In this document: positions 34,587-45,110 of the stretch, one piece after another | Position numbering within the stretch: the stretch's first letter is position 1 | How the letters are laid out: each line of letters begins with the position of its first letter | Source: Prionailurus bengalensis | Lineage: Eukaryota > Chordata > Mammalia > Carnivora > Felidae | Length of the DNA stretch: 64,000 nucleotides | Direction: 5' to 3' | NCBI RefSeq assembly: GCF_016509475.1 | Contig: NC_057343.1 | Location: 204,981,501 to 205,045,500, forward strand | Translations under genes and position numbers: made by a program | Notes under the pieces: model-generated | Databases searched by the model: none | Told to the model about the DNA's origin: nothing | Seen by the model: only the letters and a program-made list of their open reading frames with translations

Positions 34587-34790
34587 GAGGTGCCTGTGTG
34601 GCTCACTTGGTTAAGCATCAAACTCGACTTTGGCTCAGGTCACAGATCTCACAGTTCATGACATCGAGCCCTGCATCAGGCTCTGTGCTGATAATGTGAA
34701 GACTACTTGGGATTCTCTCTCTCCCTCTCTCTCTGCCCCTCCCCTGCTGGGGTGCATGCTCTCTCTCAAAATAAATAAATAAACTTAAAT
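34587..34790 (+). mobile_element. CAN-SINE, sense
   Basis: Head AGGTGCCTGTGTGGCTCAC, 'aactcgactttggctcag' block, then a diverged body (GATAATGTGAAGACTACTTGG) and tail AAAATAAATAAATAAAC. Flanks AAATATATAAATAG and AAATATACATCTAT are a possible worn duplication. Confidence 0.88.
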
Positions 34791-34959
34791 ATACATCTAT
34801 TCACCTGGAAAAAAATTTCAAATGCATCATCAACACAGGAAATCCCATGATTTGAGAGTGATTAATAAATTTCTGCATTGGGTGAGTCATGATTCAAGAC
34901 ATTAGACTACCCTTAAATAAAGAGGACAAATCCTACATCAAATGAATGTTTTCCCATTC

Positions 34960-35760
34960 AAAAACCTAAAAGTGATCCTGGATTCCTTTCCCTCTCCCCA
35001 CATACCACAGACCTGATCATTTTAACCCCCTAAATAGCTCTCCGTTACCATCAACTTCTGTTTTTATCCACTTCCCTCCAACTCCCATCAACGTAGTTTG
35101 ACTTCCCTGATAACCACCTGTGCTCTGCTGAAATAAACAACTGGCTGGTTTACATAAAGCAGCCCATCCAGAGGGAAGTGTAAATAAAAGTGATAATTTG
35201 ATGGCTATCTACTCCATGTTCAGTCCCTCATTTGCTTGAATTATTTTAATTGCTTGCTATTGCATTTATAAGGATAAACATTCCTAGCATTGCCTAGGGG
35301 GATGACTACTTCTGAAGCTTCATTCTCTTTTTCTTCCTCTCTATATTCTGGCCACACAAGTACATTTTAGCTCCCATTTATGTGTCATATGGACTCTCAC
35401 ATTAAGGACTTGGTGCACGCTGTACTCCCTACTGGAATTCTATTTCCACCTCTATTTATCTAAAAACAAAAATACTAGTGAGTTTCATTTATCAGCTCAA
35501 TCATCACCTTCTTCACTTTCCTCACCTTTCGAACTAGGTCAGACCTTCTATTACATGCACTCAAAGCACCACACGTCTGCCATTAATGGTACTCTTCACA
35601 GTCGCAATTACACATTTAACTTTATGATTATCTTAATAGTGAGAGAGATATTAGCCAAATAAATTCCATTAGAGCAACAAGGGCCATATTTCACCACTGA
35701 GTCTTTGACTTATGACACAGTAGGTATTCAATTAGTATTTGTTGAAGAAGCAAAGAGTTA
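34960..35760 (+). mobile_element. L2-like remnants, sense
   Basis: 35430-35750 follows the L2 3' region: 'tactggaattctatttccacc', 'ccaaataaattccattagagcaacaagggccatatttcacc', and 'cacagtaggtattcaattagtatttgttgaagaa' at the end. The upstream 34960-35280 part is less certain (possible L2 or MIR core). Confidence 0.6.
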
Positions 35761-36099
35761 AGGAAAGTCTCCATCTCAACAAAGATTCCAGTGATGTTTC
35801 ACTTGCTCAAAGACATTTTTGAAACTCTTCCTTTATAAGCAATTACAGAAGGTACATATTTATATGATTTCCTTGTTCATTTACCTGCCCCAACCTCCTA
35901 GGAAAATATAACATATTATGCTACTATCAGAAATACACACATACACATATATATGGTAATATCTATCAAAATTAAGATGGAACTGCTAAACCATGGAAGT
36001 TTTAATGTAAAAATATCACTCTCTAATGAATCTAAATAAGACTTCTTTTGCCAATAACTTTCCGTTTTGCTTAAATGGAAGGAGAAAAGGGATCAACTT

Positions 36100-36262
36100 T
36101 ATTGAGTTGATACAAAGTGCCAGACATTGTGCCAGATTTCACCTATTTTCTTACATTTAATTGTGCCAAGTAGGCAGAATTTTCACGGTTCTAGATGAAT
36201 AAACCAACGCTCAGAGAGTTTAAGTATCTTATTCAAAGCTATAGGAACAGTACCTAACCAAA
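36100..36262 (+). repeat. MIR SINE remnant
   Basis: 'gtgccagacattgtgccagatttcacctattttc', 'caagtaggcagaattttcacggttctagatgaataaaccaacgctcagagagtttaagtatcttattcaaagct' follows MIR order. Confidence 0.75.
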
Positions 36263-37300
36263 TCATTAAATAAAAATATATAATCTAAAGTTCTTACTCT
36301 GAAAAATTTCTCCCCAAAATGCAATCAATGCAACTCTGAAACAGTGAGGAATATGGGGCCAGTATTGTCACTCAGTTCTCAAAACATATATTACTTTTCC
36401 CTTGGATCGCTTCATCTGAAAAAAGTATATTAAGCAATTACAACATACTTGGAGTCATAAAAACTATTTAGCAAATAGAAGAAGTAAGAATGGCCACCAA
36501 ATTCTGGTTTGAGCAATATCCTCCCTGTGATCTATATTCCTATTCATTAACATCTGGTTTAAATTCTGGCTTTGCAGTGAGTTGTAGTCAAAGTACATAC
36601 AAATACATTTTAAATGAAAATCAGTGTCTTCACTATTCAAACGCTTCAACAGGGGAAAGTGTTTTCATGAGATCCAACAGAAGCAAATTGACTGAATTTT
36701 CTATTTTCATAAACTGTGGCACTTTTATATACGTATATTCTTAGGGCTAGGCTGGATTTCAGGAAAACTGGCATTTTCTTACAGCTATTTTCTAAAACTT
36801 TGTGGTAAAAACTAAAAATGGGTTATGTAATAAAAATAGTAAATAACAAAATTATCTTAGACAGCTGAAAGCTTTAGCATATTTATTACTAAGTACATTT
36901 AATAATTCATGGAATAAGCCTTCAGAAAATAAGGTGGTAACTTAGATTTTATTAAAAGCAAAAGAATAAAGGTTTATTTAGAAATATATGGCAAATCTAG
37001 TCTTACACAATTTTTTAAAAAATCTAAAAAAAAGTTTTCTTTCTCTGATGCCTCTCAACACCAAAGGCAATATTCATCAATATTTTCACATTTTAAAGCA
37101 TTTATACCACAGACCAAACACTAAGTCATGATTTTCAGTCAACAGAGAATTTTAACTTTTGAGTTAAAGGATACATATTTTTCCTCATTTTTTTTAAACT
37201 AAATACGAGAACATAAACCATGAAAGATGCAAACTATAAGGTGTTCTTGTAAAGGGATTATAGTAGGAATAAACTGCAGACCTAGGCCTCTGTCATTTCA
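36262..37300. other. Unassigned AT-rich stretch
   Basis: No gene or repeat recognised. The open frame 36490-36744 begins with an ATG but has no recognisable domain or splice context. Confidence 0.45.
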
Positions 37301-37309
37301 ATAAATGTT

Positions 37310-38180
37310 TAGGGGACCACTGGTCAGGGGTGCTATGACATCCCTTCCAAAGTAAAAGACAGAACTGTTTCAACCTGCACCCCCTGCCATGAAGAAGGAA
37401 GCACAAGGTCTGGTAGTCCTCTGTTCTGGAGGCAAAACATTCCACACTTAGAAATCCTGCTCCAGCCCGTATATGGGTGCTGTGGAAGGCCCCTAGCTTT
37501 GAATAGGGCCTGTAGGAGGAAAGAACTCTGCAGAAAGTCCAGACTGCAATGAAAGTGCCCTGCCCCTTAGACTATCCAGCAGACCCTGTGGTGCTGGAGG
37601 CATCAGCGTTGGGGGGAAAAAAATCAGTGTGGATTTTATGGCAAGCCCTAGTGAGAGAATCACAAAGCAAGTTCCTAGGGTTTTGGAGCAAGGCCATGAC
37701 ATCTGCAGTGGAGAGTTACACGCTGGTAGAAAAACAGCCTCTGGCATGCTACCGGGCCCTGGTAATGATGGAATGCTAGAACATATGGACACCAAGTGAC
37801 CATGCATCTGGAACTGTCCTGTTGGACTTGCCCAGTGATAAAGTCAGGCAGGCCAAGCATAATCCATCATAACATGGAAATGATACATCCAGGACCAAGC
37901 ATGGGCAGGCCAACAGGGCACAAGTAAGCTGCGGGAGCAGGCAGTCCAGACTCTTGTATCACCCATCACAGCTACACCCATGCCTCTCTGTCTCAGTTCA
38001 CAATGATGGACAATGAGAACTACTAATCAACTAAAGGAGCATGAAGAAGATCAAAGTGAATTACGGATTGATATGCCTGGTAATTAGGTGAAAACCAAAA
38101 ATTCTTAGAAGCTGCATAGCAATCCCATTCAGGAGAGGTATTAAAAGACAGTGGCAAGGGGAAAATCCTCCAAAGGGCAA
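37310..38180 (+). mobile_element. Endogenous retrovirus pol remnant (RT/RNase H boundary), broken
   Basis: On the plus strand the open segment 37549-37779 (76 codons), and decayed sequence after it in the same general frame, resemble the end of the reverse transcriptase and the start of RNase H of an old ERV-type pol. Stops appear soon after 37779 and the reading shifts further on, so nothing functional is encoded. The class (ERV1 versus ERVL) is not resolved by eye. A probable LTR of the same orientation lies at about 39275-39645. Confidence 0.6.
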
Positions 38181-38219
38181 AGTTTTGGGTGGTAAACCTG
38201 GTTATCTACTTTATATGGA

Positions 38220-38508
38220 ATGGTATTATCCAATAAAAATGTAATGTAAGCTACAAATAGAAGCCACCTATATACTTTTATATTTTCTAGTAGCCATGTT
38301 TAAAAAGCATTTCTTTAACCCAATATAGCTAACATGTTAGTATTTAACACATAATATTTTTAACTTACTTGATATTTTACATTTTTCACATTAAATTTTC
38401 TGTATCTGGTTTGTATTTTGCATTTAGAATACAGTCATTTTGGACAGTCACATTTCAAGAGCTCAACAGTGATATGTGACTCGTGGCTACCTTATCAGAC
38501 AGCATAGG
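38220..38508. mobile_element. hAT-type non-autonomous DNA transposon
   Basis: Starts near GGTATTATCCAATAAAAATG and ends near CTACCTTATCAGACAGCATA, degraded relatives of the terminal repeats 'ctgtccaata' and 'tattggacag'. Inside it are 'tttctagtagccatgttt', 'tttaacccaatata', 'gatattttacat', and 'agtcacatttcaagagctcaa', in the order of a common mammalian Charlie-like element. It has no coding capacity. It lies between the ERV pol remnant and the ERV-like sequence downstream. Confidence 0.7.
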
Positions 38509-38509
38509 G

Positions 38510-39270
38510 TTGAAATATACACAGATACAAGGTCAGTAGCTGGTCAGGAGCCTGGAAGGAAAAAGATGGGAAAATAAGAAGGTCTGGAGTAGAGGCAAAT
38601 AGATAAGCACATGGAAAATGGGCACAGAGGCAAAAGATATTTGTATTACACATTAATGCCAACCAGAAACTACTCATCACAGAAAAGGCATTAAACACTC
38701 ATAGACAAACTGTCTTGACCATTCGATATTAGACAGCCTTTATCTGCAACCACCCAGTAGTGACACAATGAACACATAAACCACCTGTTCAGCAACAGAG
38801 ATGGAGGCTATGAACGTGCCCAATGACAATGACTGCTTCTTATCAAGGTTGATCTAGCTACTACCACTTCAGAATGTCCAACCTCCTAGCAACACAATCA
38901 ATATGAACCCCTGCTATGGCACTATTCCTAGAAGAATCCTAACACTTGGTGGCAAATTAACTACATTTGATCCCTTCTGTTCTAAAAGAGTCACTGGTTC
39001 GTTCTCATTGGAATAATCACCTGTTACTAATATAGAATTGCCTTTCCTGCCCACAAGACATCACTACACCATGTAATAAAGGATTAACCTCTCTCTTCTA
39101 AGTTTTCCCTTAGGAAGTAAGGCCCACCAGAGCCCTGAGAAAGCTGCTTCCCAAAGGTATACAGAGAAGAGGATCAAACCATGCACTGTGGACAGAGATA
39201 CAACACTTGGAACCTTCTTTAAGGAAGGACTCGCTGCCCAGAAGTGAGGAGTGTGGCTAGCTGACAGCCT
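38510..39270 (+). mobile_element. Probable ERV internal sequence, degraded
   Basis: This stretch lies between the pol remnant and the probable LTR and has a similar, slightly higher GC content. I see no env or gag block that can be read, so the assignment rests on position alone. Confidence 0.3.
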
Positions 39271-39274
39271 CCAG

Positions 39275-39645
39275 CTGTTAGGTTTGCTAGCATCTGCCTC
39301 AATTGCTAGCCCTGATTATACTAATTTCATAGTAGTTCTTAGTCAATGATTGAGCAAAGCAATGGGATGACAGCACATTCTCCTTGGGATGGCCCCACCC
39401 AATGCAGAAGTCATGATGCAAGGGCCTCACTACTTCTACACATAGCAGACTCCTCCATGGACCATCTTTACTCTAGGCTCCTCACTGGGCTATCAGATTG
39501 GCACTGCAATCTGATAGCTCCTGCCACACTCCTCCTTCCATTTCTTTCCCTTTCACAGGTGTTAGTGCCCAATAAAACTTCGCACTCCTAACTCCAATCT
39601 CAGAGCCTCCTTGGAATACCCAGTGACACCAACAAGTGCGAACCA
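39275..39645 (+). mobile_element. Probable ERV LTR with polyadenylation signal
   Basis: C-rich 3' half with CCCAATAAAACTTCGCACTC near 39567 (AATAAA signal) followed by 'ctccaatctcagagcctccttggaatacccagtgacacc', the layout of an LTR R/U5 region. Orientation agrees with the pol remnant upstream. It contains a perfect 12-bp hairpin at 39489-39518. Confidence 0.5.
39489..39518. repeat. Perfect inverted repeat (12-bp arms, 6-nt loop)
   Basis: GCTATCAGATTG, loop GCACTG, CAATCTGATAGC. All 12 pairs match. It sits about 55 bases upstream of the AATAAA signal of the probable LTR. Confidence 0.95.
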
Positions 39646-39669
39646 CATAGAGTTCTAGCAATGAGAGCA

Positions 39670-40745
39670 AAAGTGCCTTGATATTGGTATGGTAAGATTG
39701 GGAAGTTGGAAGGTAAAGAGCTGCCTATAGAAATAAGGCACTAACCATATTTCACACTGAAGAAAGATTCTATTTTTACAACACATGACATGTTCTTAAT
39801 CAAATTTAAAGCCTCATGTAGAATTTGGAGAAAGGAATTTTGAACACCTAGATAAAAGCTCTAAGGTCAAGAAGTATAAGCCATTTAGGAGTTTTCTAAA
39901 AGAGAGATTTTGAACTCCAATAATTTTCTTAGCTTTCTCCTAATCTAAGCTTTTGTTATCTCAATAAATTACATGTAAATATCTCACCCTAACCAGTGTG
40001 ATTATGTGTGCGTGTGTGTGTGTGCATGCACACACACAAAATACTATATGCTAATTAAACTTTAATTCTAGGGGTAGTCATTTGCCCTGTTTAAAAATCC
40101 AAACTCCAAAGAGTTTTTATCACATTAAAAGTCCAAAGTCCTTCTACACATGCTTTTCCTTTTCTTATCTTGCTTGATAACGCAACTTCATCAATTTGCA
40201 TACCACATGTCAAAAATATGTTTTTACTGGTTAAACTAATGGCTTCCTCATTAGGAGAATAAATTACACATTAGCTTTCACTGGCTAAATCAAAAGTAGA
40301 GTGAATTGGGTAAAACTATTTTACAGCGGTCTCCCCCAGTGCTTTCATGAACAGAATCAATAACTCTTGCAAAGTCTGTCCCCTTTCACCTCAGGGATGG
40401 TGCTTGAGGTTTAATCCTTAAATCGTCCTATATTTAGCTATTAATTTCAGAGGATTTTTGTTGGCCTCAGGGTAGCAGAGTTCCTCCTCTAAAATGTTGT
40501 TGTGTCTCCCTCAAGTGATCTTTCAAGGAAGATAGTAGGTAGAATTCTAAATAGAAAAGAAATCTGGAATTTCATCAGCTTTACAGAATAGATTGGGTAA
40601 GCTATCTTTTGTTTGCTTACTAATAATTGTTAGTTTAATAAATGTGTGTATCTGTTGCAGATTTTTGTCTGAAACCTGTTCATTAAACCTCTTGGGAGAG
40701 TGGTGGGGAAGTAGCTAACATACACTCACTTTAAAAGTCTCAGAC
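39670..40745. other. Unassigned stretch with a TG/CA palindrome
   Basis: AT-rich, with no gene. Positions 40015-40038 are a perfect palindrome of TG repeats, GCATGC and CA repeats. Confidence 0.45.
40015..40038. repeat. Perfect 24-bp alternating TG/CA palindrome
   Basis: (TG)n on the left and (CA)n on the right meet at GCATGC. Every one of the 12 pairs around the centre (40026/40027) is complementary, and the purine-pyrimidine alternation continues outward on the left. Confidence 0.97.
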
Positions 40746-40748
40746 TAC

Positions 40749-40930
40749 TGGGGCACGCAAGTGGCTCAGTCATTTAAACATCTGACTCTTGATCTTGGCT
40801 CAGGTGATGATCTCAAGATTTGTGAAATCCAGCCCCACATCAAGCTCCATGCTGACAGCACAGAGCCTGTGTGGGATTCTCTCTCTTCCCTCCACCCCAT
40901 TCTCTCTCTCTCTCAAAAAATAAAAAAAAC
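40749..40930 (+). mobile_element. CAN-SINE, sense
   Basis: Head GGGGCACGCAAGTGGCTCAG, 'actcttgatcttggctcag' variant, short (TC)n and AAAAAATAAAAAAAAC tail. The copy is diverged (TGTGAAATCCAGCCCC in the B-box region) and lacks an obvious duplication. Confidence 0.88.
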
Positions 40931-42180
40931 AGGTTACCATTATAGACTTCCCACAAAACTAAGAATTGTTCATGAAAAGATTAGCAGTTTATAATACAAG
41001 ACTGCTAATACCTACTTATACAAATCTAAGATGACTAGAAAAGGAAGAAACCTTTGATATGACTGATTTCAATGATGTAACAAATCATAAATCCAATAAT
41101 TGCACTGAAAAACATTAATGTTTGGAGTTTTCAGAATTTGGAAAATATTAGATACTTTACATAAAAATGTGTTGAAATCTACATGGACATAGGACTTATG
41201 CAGTGAGATAATTTTAGAGAATATTGCCAATGTAAATAGATAATTTTAACCAAATTGATCTTAATTGGGTTAATCTATCAGGGAAGTGTTTGCTGACTTT
41301 AAAAGGGAGTATAGTCAAATCCTGATACACACATACAAGTATGTTTTCAATATATTTCTAGAATAATTTTGCTGTCTAATTGTTAATCTTAAAGCTGACC
41401 TTTTAAAATAACTAAGTAAAATGTCTTCTAACTCAGGAAAGAAATATTGCAAAGCGTGCCTGCAAACAATCACAGACTTGTCACAAAATAAATGTCTATA
41501 ATCTTATTTGGTGTCTCAGAAATGGGACAGTTAACCTGGTAGGTCATAAATACTCCAAGAGGGAGGGGTTCATTCAGTAACCCTCTGACAGATCCTAAAT
41601 TACTGTAATCGATGGTGGGACCACTGTAACGATGAGGCCATCTGCAAAGCAGTTACATCCTAGTTAGAATTTCTAAGGCTATGAACAATGATAACATAAA
41701 CAGACCTAGATAAAAGCTCCAAGTTAAGAAGTATATAATAAGCCAATTAGGATTTTTCTAAAAGACAAATTTTGAACAGCTTTCTTGCAAGTTCTGAAAG
41801 TTAACAACTGATGAAGTACATGTATTAATAAAATAGCACCGAATACTCATGTTTTAATAATATCACATGATATAATAACTGTTGTCTGTTTTAATACGTC
41901 TAGACAATATGGAATTTCAAATGAAAATGAACTCACTTTTACTAAAGCAAGTTCAAAAGATGTTGTGAAGTATGTGTATGTGTGTGTTTAATTAAAACAA
42001 TGTTCAAAAATAAAGCAATTGACATGGATTCTGAAAAATTGACACTGAACATTATAAATGTCCTCAAAGCTATGTTATTGATTAGCTTTTGGGCATGAAA
42101 ATGTTTGCTACAGGCAATAGAGCTCTATTGGAAGTTTCGACCTTTTGCAGATTGTTGGAAGACAATTTAGTTTTCCGTTA
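40931..42180. other. Unassigned AT-rich stretch, 1.2 kb
   Basis: No gene, RNA or repeat consensus recognised. Confidence 0.45.
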
Positions 42181-42197
42181 ATATAGTATATTTATGG

Positions 42198-42401
42198 GGG
42201 CACCTGGGTGGCTCAGTCAGTTAAGCATCCAACTTCTGTTCAGGTCATGATCTGACGGTTTGTAAGTTCGAGCCCCGCATGGGCCTCTGTGTGGACATCT
42301 CAGAGCCTGAAGCCTGCTTGGGATCCTGTCTCCCTCTCTCTCTGCCCCTCCCCCACTCATGCTGTCTTTCAAAAAAAATAAACATTAAAAAAAATAAAAA
42401 T
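42198..42401 (+). mobile_element. CAN-SINE, sense
   Basis: Exact 17-bp target-site duplication ATATAGTATATTTATGG at 42181-42197 and 42402-42418. The B box GTTCGAGCCCCGC is intact and CpG is retained. This is one of the youngest insertions and the last CAN-SINE before a 14.8-kb gap. Confidence 0.97.
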
Positions 42402-42529
42402 ATATAGTATATTTATGGTGTCTATATGCATGTATAATTTATTTTTGATATTTATGATACATGCATAGTGCATTTATTATGTGCATTCTGTCAATACAGT
42501 AGACTTATTATAATCCATATAATAATAAG

Positions 42530-42780
42530 CCAAATAGTAAGATGGTTCAGAACCAGACACCCTGGCTCCCTTCTTATATCTGCCACTTACTGATACAGAA
42601 ACTTGAATAAGCACAGTACCTCCTCTAAAATCTCAGTTTTCTCAGAAAGAACAGAGATAATATTAGTACTTATAACAAACGTACAATGTGAATAAAGTAA
42701 ATGCATTAAAGAATAGGACTAACGTCATAAAGTTCTTATGAAGAAATTAATAAAGTATTCAGTAAAGTGTTTTACAAAGT
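42530..42780 (+). repeat. MIR SINE remnant
   Basis: 'gaaccagacaccctggctcccttcttatatctgccacttac', 'cttgaataagcacagtacctcctctaaaatctcagttttctcag', 'agagataatattagtacttataac', and 'gtaaatgcattaaagaatagg' follow MIR in order. Confidence 0.75.
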
Positions 42781-42796
42781 ACCAATTTCTTAATGT

Positions 42797-42835
42797 GATA
42801 TTATTATTATTATTATTATTATTACTATTATCTAC
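42797..42835. repeat. (ATT)n microsatellite
   Basis: About nine consecutive ATT units, with one ACT interruption near the end, directly after the MIR remnant. Confidence 0.9.
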
Positions 42836-42849
42836 CAAGAATCTACTCC

Positions 42850-43915
42850 ATGCAAAGCACAACATGATGCAGAAAATTAGGCGGATTTGGCTCACGCCAC
42901 TGAAGTGTTTTAAAGATCAAGTCAACAGACTCTGGCAGCGAAAAGTGGGACAATATGGAGGAGACGGACATGGGCCAGCATACAGGTGCCACAATATATC
43001 ATGAAGCATTTTGTGTATGTCAGAACCCTGATCGATTCAACTGCAAAAAAATGAAACAGAAACTAGAAATTGTTATTGTTTGTCTTACAGATCAGAATAT
43101 CAGGCACAAGACTGAAAACAGAGGTAATATGAAATGCATCTACAACAGAACTGGAAAGTTCTTCGAAAAGTATCTCCAAGATGTTAACTTTTCTTTTGAG
43201 ATTCCAAATCAATAAAGTGAAATTGGCTGGCCCTCTGGATTAGCCGTAAATTGTGAATATGGCCACAGTACTAAAAAAAAACAAATTTTTGGCATGTGAG
43301 AATATTAAAAAAAAATGTTGACAATGCAGCTTAAAAAAATAAATTTAAATGTAAATACTCCTGATTTTGAAGCTGGTATAATATTGGCTAAATTTCAGTT
43401 TTGTTGCCCTGATGATTATGCGGAAATCCCTAATGCAATTTGCATTTTACATTAGGAGTGTTTATATCAGATGTAGTTTTTCAGTTTAGAAAAGCACAGT
43501 TAGATTTTGACACAGGAGATGCATTTCTTCCATCATTGCATAAAGAACACAGAACACAAACAAAAATTAATGAAGCCATTTTAGCTGTCCAGGCAATTAT
43601 TGCTGATCCCAAGACAGACCACAGGCTGGAAAAAGTTGGAAGATGAACATTTTAGCATTTCAGCTTCTCATTTAGTTAGTATAGTCGGAGCCTACGCACA
43701 ATTTTGGAATGTGTAAGGAAATAAAATGCTAGTTTTTTCAGGAAAGGAAACTCCATAAATCTGACCAAATATTTGCCATGTTGGGGTTTTTTGTCTTCTA
43801 ATAAGTATTGGAGGTAAGTGCGGAGTTAAATTAACAGAAAATGCTACGCATGCAAAGATGTTCACTTTAACTCCATTTACAGTAACTAAAGTTGAGAGAT
43901 TCAGAGTTAAATATT
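42850..43915 (+). other. Unassigned stretch with clustered open segments
   Basis: Open plus-strand segments (42955-43215, 86 codons; 43440-43646, 68 codons) have a more protein-like composition than most chance frames here. A decayed retrocopy or transposon-derived frame is possible. I do not recognise the protein, and intervening stops and A-runs argue against a working gene. Confidence 0.3.
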
Positions 43916-43954
43916 TTTTGATGTGTAACAAATTTACTGATGTATATTTATTTT

Positions 43955-44245
43955 TGAGTACAGGTGACACATGGTGCTACTTCAGTTTCAGGTGTACAAC
44001 TTAGTGACTTGACAAATTTACACACAGGCTGTGTTGACCACAAGCGAAGCCACCATCGGCCCCTTTACATCGCTGTTATAGTATCATCGACTGTATTCCT
44101 TATGCTCTCTGCTTTTTATTCCCATGACTTACTCATTCATTAAGTGGAAGCCTGTATCTCCCTCTCCTCTTCACCCATTTTGCCCAACCTCCCACCCACT
44201 CCTCCCTTCTGGCAACCTTACTCACAGGACAATAACAGCTCACTG
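43955..44245 (-). mobile_element. L1M(A-like) 3' UTR fragment, antisense
   Basis: 'gtttcaggtgtacaacttagtgacttgacaaatttacacac', 'gcccctttacatcgctgttatagtatcatcgactgtattccttatgctctctgc', 'cacccattttgcccaacctcccacccactcctcccttctggcaacc' is the antisense 3' end of an older L1. Confidence 0.8.
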
Positions 44246-44299
44246 AACTGCTTATCACCCAGTTCTGACCTCTTGTAAAATGCCAGTAATAGAGAATTA

Positions 44300-44545
44300 T
44301 GTGCTGGACTATGTACTTTTCCACTATACCTCAACCTGGAAAGTACTTAGTACACTTATATATTCTAAATCATAATCTCCTCAGGACCATTCTTTGGGAC
44401 AGGTACTGTCCCCTCATTTTGACACATGAGGAAAGCGAGTTCAGAAAGACTTGGTGAGGGTATACAATGTGCTCAATGTCATGTAGCTGATCAGGGATGC
44501 AGCTGGAATTTCAGCCACGTCTGCCAAGCCCAAAGCCCCCTGCAC
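44300..44545 (+). repeat. MIR SINE remnant
   Basis: 'gtactgtcccctcattttgacacatgaggaaagcgagttcagaaagacttgg' and 'caatgtcatgtagctgatcagggatgcagctggaatttcagcc' match the MIR core and 3' half. Confidence 0.75.
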
Positions 44546-44589
44546 ATTTCTAAACTAAATGTTCTCGCCCTAAACATTCTTCTTCCTTC

Positions 44590-45110
44590 ACTGCCATTTT
44601 CTGCTACCTAAACCACCATGTTAAAATTCTTGGCATCATTTCCTTCTCCCTACACAGCACTAATCTTAAATCACTCTTGTATCTCCCCTCCTCCATCACT
44701 CTCCCACTTCGGCAATCCTTACTACCTCTGTGCCAGGAAACTGTAATCATTCTGTTTCTTGTCTTACTGATTCCAATCTTTGTATGCCTTCAACCCATTC
44801 TATGACTGCCTCATCATCATCCAGTTGAATGCTTGCAGTGGCTTGGTTCCCTAAACCCTTTCCTGTACAGGCTGGCGTCCTCTTATTTGTTGCCCAAACC
44901 CCCACTTTTTCTGCCCCCAGTCAATCTGGCCAGCTGATCACCTGCTTTCATTGACACATTCTAAACTTCAAGTGAATTTGAAAAGGTTATCATTTTACTT
45001 AATACGTTTTTCTTCTTATATGCTTATTCTAGGTTCCTCTTTCTGGAATTCTTCCCCATTTTACTCAATTCCCAATCTTCTCAGGTGAATATAAATACCC
45101 TATAAAGAGT
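44590..45110 (+). mobile_element. L2-like remnant, sense
   Basis: Pyrimidine-rich sequence with 'aattcttggcatcatttccttctccctac', 'gactgcctcatcatcatccagttgaatgcttgcagtggc' and 'ggttcctctttctggaattcttcccc', consistent with the L2 3' half. It is strongly decayed. Confidence 0.5.

Noticed and set aside
36490..36744. 84-codon ATG-initiated frame
   Set aside because: Overlaps an opposite-strand frame, AT-rich, with no domain. Treated as chance.
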